Shown here: one piece after another, positions 60,012-64,000 of the stretch
How positions within the stretch are numbered: position 1 is the stretch's first letter
How the letters are laid out: every line of letters starts with the position of its first letter
Source: Variibacter gotjawalensis
GTDB taxonomy: Bacteria > Pseudomonadota > Alphaproteobacteria > Rhizobiales > Xanthobacteraceae
Assembly: GCF_002355335.1 (NCBI RefSeq)
Contig: NZ_AP014946.1
Coordinates: 3,921,501 to 3,985,500, forward strand
Reading direction: 5' to 3'
DNA: 64,000 bases
Notes under the pieces: model-generated
Told to the model about the DNA's origin: nothing
Databases searched by the model: none
What the model saw: only the letters and a program-made list of their open reading frames with translations
Position numbers and translations under genes: made by a program

Positions 60012-60034
60012 GTTGACGTGGCAAGTTGACGTGG
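60012..60034. promoter_or_regulatory. Direct repeat GTTGACGTGG upstream of the P450 gene
   Basis: GTTGACGTGG occurs at 60012-60021 and 60025-60034, period 13 bp. Both contain TTGAC, so one copy may serve as a -35 box. It may also bind an activator; unproven. Confidence 0.4.
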
Positions 60035-60073
60035 AAATCGAACAACACCCCGCGCGCTTCCGGACCGGCCTTG

Positions 60074-60088
60074 TTGGACCGCGTCCAA
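60074..60088. promoter_or_regulatory. Palindrome upstream of the P450 gene, candidate operator
   Basis: TTGGAC-CGC-GTCCAA is a perfect inverted repeat with a 3-nt centre, 73 nt before the P450 ATG. TetR-like repressors such as BM3R1 control Bacillus CYP102 genes by such sites; no such regulator is in the window. Confidence 0.45.
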
Positions 60089-60161
60089 ACTATCGTTGCG
60101 TTTTTGCTGCCCCTAGCGTTTCATCCCGCAAAAGTTGCCGCGTGTTTTCCGGGGGAAACGC

Positions 60162-63100
60162 ATGTCGTCGAAGACCAATCCGCTGCATCCGATTCCGAAG
60201 CTGCCGGGCAAAATGCTGATCGGCAACCTGCTCTCGGTCGATGCCGAGCAGCCGATCCAAGATCTGATGCGAATCGCATCCGAACAGGGCCCGATCTTCT
60301 GGATGGACATGATGGGCAAGCCCATCGTCGTCATCTCCGGTGCGGACCTGCTCGACGAAGTCTGCGACGAGACGCGTTTCGACAAATCGACGCGCGGCGT
60401 GCTGCGCCGCCTGCGCCCTGCCGCGCACGGTCTCTTCACGGCCGACACCGAAGAAGAAAAGTGGTCGCTCGCGCATAACATCCTGATGCCGACCTTCGCG
60501 CAGCGCGCGATGCAGGGCTATCACCCGATGATGCTCGATATCGCCGAGCAGATGATGGCGAAGTGGGAGCGCCTGAACCCGGACGACGAGATCGACGTCA
60601 CCGACGACATGACGCGTCTGACACTCGACACCATCGGGCTGTGCGGTTTCGATTATCGCTTCAACTCCTTCTACCGCGACGGCAACCACCCCTTCATCGA
60701 TGCGATGGTGCGCACGCTCGAAGCAACGATGCAGCATCGCGGCCTGCCGTTCGAAGAGGTGTTCAAGTCGAAGCAGCTCAAGCAGGTGAACGCCGACATC
60801 AAGTACATGCACAAGATGGTCGGCGACATCATCCGCGAGCGCCGCGAAAATCTCGACACGCAGGGCGACAAGAAAGACCTGCTGAACTTCATGTTGCAGG
60901 GCGTCGACAAGAAGACCGGCCAACGCCTCTCCGACGAACAGATCCGCGACGAGACGATCATCTTCCTCATCGCGGGCCACGAGACGACCAGCGGCATGCT
61001 GTCCTTCGCGACCTATGCGCTGCTTAATAATCCGGACGTGTTGGCGAAAGCCTATGCGGAAGTCGACCGCGTGCTCGGTGGCGACATTTCGGTGAAGCCG
61101 ACCTACGCGCAGGTCAATCAGCTCACTTACATCGGCCAAATCCTGAAAGAAGCGCTGCGGCTCTGGCCGACCGCACCGGCCTTCGCGCTGCGCGCGCTCG
61201 AAAACACGACTGTCGGCGGCGAATACAAGATCAAGAAGAGCTACCACGTGATGGCGCTGATCGCGCAGGCGCACCGTGACAAGTCGGTCTGGGGGCCGCG
61301 CGCCGACGTGTTCGATCCGGAGAATTTCAGCCGCGAGGCTGAAGCCAATCGCCCGCCGAATGCCTACAAGCCGTTCGGCAACGGGCAGCGCGCCTGTATC
61401 GGCCGCCAATTCGCGATGCAGGAAGCGACGCTCGTGATGGGCATGATCCTGCAGCGCTTCAAGCTGCACGACCCGCACCGCTACAAGCTCAGCATCAAAG
61501 AGACGCTGACGGTCAAACCCGAAGGCTTCAAGATCAAGGTGCGCGCGCGCACCGATCGCCCGAAGGTCACGCCCGGCTATCAGGTCGCCGCGACCACGGC
61601 GAAGCCGAAAGCCGCCGCCAAGCCGGCGCCGAAGGTCGCCAGCCACGGCACGCCGTTGTTGGTGCTTTTCGGCTCCAACCTCGGCACCGCCGAGGAATTC
61701 GCCCGCTCGATCGCGGAAGGCGGCGAGGCCAATGGCTTCGAGACGAAACTCGCCTCGCTCGACGATTACGAGAACGCGCTGCCGCGCAACGGCGCGACCG
61801 TCATCGTCTGCGGTTCGTATAACGGGACGCCCCCCGACAACGCGGTGTCGTTCGCCAAGTGGCTCGAAAATGAGATGAACGCCGATGCCCTCAAGGGCGT
61901 CAACTACACGCTGTTCGGCTGCGGCAATCGCGATTGGCTCGCGACCTATCAGTCCGTGCCGCGTCACCTCGACGAACGCCTGAAGGCGCTCGGCGCGACC
62001 GAGGTCTATCCGCGCGGCGAAGGCGACGCGCGTGAAGACCTCGATGGCCAGTTCCAGGATTGGTACAAGAAGCTATGGCCGAAGCTCGCCAAGGAGCTGA
62101 AGATCGACGCCGATCTCTCCAAGGCGGCCAAAGCCGCTCCGCTTTATGAACTCGACTACGTCCCGGCCCCGGCGCCGAACACGATCGTCGCCTCGACCGG
62201 CGCTCAGAAAATGCGCATCACGGCGAACCGCGAACTCCAAAAGCGCGACGGCGACAACGCTTCCGACCGCTCGACCCGGCATATCGAGATCGAACTCCCG
62301 GACGGCGTGAACTACCGCGCCGGCGACCACTTGATGGTGATCCCGTCGAACAGCCGCGCGCTGGTCGAGCGCGTGATGGACCGCTTCGGCATCGCGCCGG
62401 ACACCCACATCCGCCTCGACGTCGCGGAAGGCCGCCGAGCGTCCCTGCCGACCGGACAGACCCTACCGGTCTACAACCTGCTCGCCGACTATGTGGAGCT
62501 GCAGGGCATCGCGACCCGCAAGCAGATCCAGACTCTGGCGGACAACACACGCTGCCCGCACACCAAGCCGCAGCTTCAGGCGCTCGCGGCCGAGGACGGC
62601 GAAAAGTACAAGACCGAGGTCTTCCAGAAGCGGAAATCGGTGCTCGACCTGCTGGAGGAGTTCCCGGCCTGCGAACTCCCCTTCAACCTCTTCCTCGAAA
62701 TGCTGCCGTTGATCGTGCCGCGCTACTACTCGATCTCGTCGTCGCCCAAGCTCGACCCCAAGAAGGCGAGCATCACGGTCGGCGTTGTCGAGGGTCCGGC
62801 CCGATCCGGTAACGGCGTCTACCGGGGCGTCTGCTCCAACCACCTGCTCCGTCAGGGTCCGGGCAGCGTGGTCCAGGGCATCGTCAAGGAGACCAAGGTC
62901 GGCTTCCGCCTACCGGACGACCTTTCGACCCCGATCGTCATGATCGGCCCCGGCACCGGCCTCGCGCCCTTCCGCGCCTTCATGCAGGAACGGGCAGCGG
63001 CCAAGAAGAAGGGCAAGAAGCTCGGCACCGCGATGCTGTTCTTCGGGTGCCGGCACCCGGACCAGGACTTCATCTATGGCGACGAGCTCAAGCAGCTTGC

Positions 63101-63389
63101 CAAGGACAGCGACACCGAACTGCACATCGCCTTCTCCCGGCACAACGGGAAGAAGACCTACGTTCAGGACCTAATCAAAGCCGAGGGCACCAAGATCAAG
63201 AAGCTCTTCCGGGATGGCGCGATCGTCTATGTCTGCGGAGACGGCAGCCGGATGGAGCCGGATGTGAAGAAGGTTTTGGCCGCGATGTACGGCGAGGAGA
63301 CCGGCTCCAGCGAGGACAATTCCCTCGCCTGGGTCGATAAGATGACGTCGAAGAACCGCTACGTCCTCGATGTTTGGGTCGGCAGCTGA
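60162..63389 (+). CDS. Self-sufficient cytochrome P450-NADPH reductase fusion (CYP102/P450 BM3 type)
   Basis: 1075 residues from ATG 60162 (GGGGGAA upstream; a TTG at 60135 is less likely). Heme domain (1-460): AGHETTSG oxygen-activation helix (271-278), Glu330/Arg333 of the E-x-x-R, and heme-ligand Cys412 in FGNGQRACIG. FMN flavodoxin (about 497-650, FGSNLGTAEEFARSIAEG), FAD domain with Arg854 of RYYSISSSP, NADPH site GPGTGLAPFR (929 on) and terminal DVWVGS. Compared with BM3, Phe87 is kept (GLFT) but Arg47 and Tyr51 correspond to Lys53 and Val57, so the substrate may differ from long-chain fatty acids. Catalyses hydroxylation or epoxidation with O2 and NADPH. Confidence 0.95.
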   Translation: MSSKTNPLHPIPKLPGKMLIGNLLSVDAEQPIQDLMRIASEQGPIFWMDMMGKPIVVISGADLLDEVCDETRFDKSTRGVLRRLRPAAHGLFTADTEEEKWSLAHNILMPTFAQRAMQGYHPMMLDIAEQMMAKWERLNPDDEIDVTDDMTRLTLDTIGLCGFDYRFNSFYRDGNHPFIDAMVRTLEATMQHRGLPFEEVFKSKQLKQVNADIKYMHKMVGDIIRERRENLDTQGDKKDLLNFMLQGVDKKTGQRLSDEQIRDETIIFLIAGHETTSGMLSFATYALLNNPDVLAKAYAEVDRVLGGDISVKPTYAQVNQLTYIGQILKEALRLWPTAPAFALRALENTTVGGEYKIKKSYHVMALIAQAHRDKSVWGPRADVFDPENFSREAEANRPPNAYKPFGNGQRACIGRQFAMQEATLVMGMILQRFKLHDPHRYKLSIKETLTVKPEGFKIKVRARTDRPKVTPGYQVAATTAKPKAAAKPAPKVASHGTPLLVLFGSNLGTAEEFARSIAEGGEANGFETKLASLDDYENALPRNGATVIVCGSYNGTPPDNAVSFAKWLENEMNADALKGVNYTLFGCGNRDWLATYQSVPRHLDERLKALGATEVYPRGEGDAREDLDGQFQDWYKKLWPKLAKELKIDADLSKAAKAAPLYELDYVPAPAPNTIVASTGAQKMRITANRELQKRDGDNASDRSTRHIEIELPDGVNYRAGDHLMVIPSNSRALVERVMDRFGIAPDTHIRLDVAEGRRASLPTGQTLPVYNLLADYVELQGIATRKQIQTLADNTRCPHTKPQLQALAAEDGEKYKTEVFQKRKSVLDLLEEFPACELPFNLFLEMLPLIVPRYYSISSSPKLDPKKASITVGVVEGPARSGNGVYRGVCSNHLLRQGPGSVVQGIVKETKVGFRLPDDLSTPIVMIGPGTGLAPFRAFMQERAAAKKKGKKLGTAMLFFGCRHPDQDFIYGDELKQLAKDSDTELHIAFSRHNGKKTYVQDLIKAEGTKIKKLFRDGAIVYVCGDGSRMEPDVKKVLAAMYGEETGSSEDNSLAWVDKMTSKNRYVLDVWVGS

Positions 63390-63435
63390 GCTTAGTTGAC
63401 GTTAACGGCAACTACGCCGATACCGAGAGCTAAGA

Positions 63436-63460
63436 CCCTCACGCATGCCTGGCGTGAGGG
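63436..63460 (+). terminator. Hairpin downstream of the P450 gene
   Basis: Perfect 9-bp arms CCCTCACGC (63436-63444) and GCGTGAGGG (63452-63460), 7-nt loop, 46 nt after the stop. No T-run, so strength uncertain. The rest of the 274-nt gap to 63663 shows no gene. Confidence 0.5.
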
Positions 63461-63663
63461 CGATGAATCACAATCTCAGATTGCAATCGCAACTGGTTGA
63501 TTCGGCGCAACTTTGGCGGGCTGCGACTAAAGGATATTACTTCAAGTTTACGTTTGCGGCATGCAAGCGATTGACTTTGCATGCTGCAATGCACAAATCT
63601 ACTTATGTCGAGCAACGATGTCCCTCTGGCCATCGGTTTTCCCTCGGCAATGGAGGGCCCATT

Positions 63664-64000
63664 ATGGCTCGCGACAAAACCCAGGGTGTCATCCGCAAAT
63701 TGCGCGCGCGGGAAGCCCATCTGTTTCAGGACCACCTGCTGCGCCTCGATGCCGAAAGCCGAAACCAGCGTTTCCTCGGCGGGGTCAACGACGCCTTCAT
63801 TTCCCGTTACCCGGGCCGCTGCTTCGCCAATGGCGCGACGGTCTTCGCCTATATCGAGGACGGTAAAGTGCTGGGCGCGGCCGAGCTGCACCCCGAGGAC
63901 CAGGACCAGCCGAATACGGCCGAGATCGCCTTTTCGGTCGAGCCGGAGCTGCGCCGCCGTGGCATCGGCCAGCGCCTGTTCCGCCGCCTGATCACCTCGG
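63664..64000 (+). CDS. GNAT-family N-acetyltransferase, 3' end outside window
   Basis: 112 codons visible from ATG 63664; GGAGGG lies 8 nt upstream. RKLRAREAHLFQDHLLRLDAESRNQRFLGG opens the domain, and GAAELHPEDQDQPNTAEIAFSVEPELRRRGIGQRLFRRLI contains the acetyl-CoA loop (R-R-x-G-I-G-Q). Transfers acetyl groups to an unknown amine. The frame runs off the edge. Confidence 0.88.
   Translation, partial: MARDKTQGVIRKLRAREAHLFQDHLLRLDAESRNQRFLGGVNDAFISRYPGRCFANGATVFAYIEDGKVLGAAELHPEDQDQPNTAEIAFSVEPELRRRGIGQRLFRRLITS

Noticed and set aside
60090-61967. 625-codon minus-strand frame opposite the P450 heme and FMN domains
   Set aside because: Overlaps a complete P450-reductase gene with intact active-site motifs; no recognisable protein family.

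Overview
The window reads as chromosome of a GC-rich alphaproteobacterium, most likely a Hyphomicrobiales (Rhizobiales) member near Bradyrhizobium, Rhodopseudomonas or Pseudolabrys. The grounds are the wealth of ABC importers and solute-binding proteins, CaiB/BaiF CoA-transferases, a Bug-type TctC binding protein, ECF sigma/anti-sigma control, the DUF6489 and DUF6166 small proteins, and intergenic hairpin repeats of the kind seen in that group. No rRNA, tRNA, CRISPR, insertion sequence, phage gene or plasmid function was seen. Every identified gene has an intact frame; the first and last are cut by the window edges.

Layout. 1-5.1 kb: Dpp/Opp-type peptide ABC importer (binding protein, two permeases, fused double ATPase), closed by a strong terminator. 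5.2-17.9 kb: catabolic and housekeeping genes (CinA-like amidase, ketopantoate-reductase-like enzyme, two gamma-glutamyltransferases, carbamoylase/M20 amidohydrolases, Old Yellow Enzyme, DUF1028, HSL esterase, an NAD(P)-binding oxidoreductase divergent from an HxlR regulator). 18.0-24.7 kb: Liv-type ABC operon with two tandem paralogous binding proteins and a terminal RraA-like gene. 24.8-29.7 kb: a sigma / anti-sigma / subtilisin-like protease locus with an upstream exported protein. 29.9-32.2 kb: GtrA-fused glycosyltransferase, sterol-desaturase-like hydroxylase and a small membrane protein. 32.4-39.1 kb: second Liv-type importer, apparently co-transcribed with DUF6166, a GntR/FCD regulator and a PanB-like enzyme that lacks usual metal ligands. 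39.2-46.0 kb: EamA exporter, SDR, CoA-transferase, orphan SsuA/NMT1-like binding protein, DUF188, ABC-F ATPase. 46.2-53.8 kb: minus-strand acid-catabolism operon (TctC, IclR, thiolase-like plus DUF35 pair, NDP-forming acyl-CoA synthetase, CoA-transferase, cyclase). 54.1-57.2 kb: type I secretion ABC transporter and adaptor. 57.3-64 kb: DUF6489, patatin-like protein, MDR oxidoreductase, a self-sufficient CYP102-type P450-reductase fusion and a truncated GNAT acetyltransferase.

The genes suggest a soil or freshwater heterotroph that scavenges peptides, amino-acid-like compounds and organic acids, with each transporter packaged beside its own regulator and tailoring enzymes. The most unusual locus is 24.8-28.3 kb: the extracytoplasmic domain of the anti-sigma factor appears homologous to the prodomain of the neighbouring S8 protease, which suggests a protease-linked envelope signalling circuit that I do not recognise as described.
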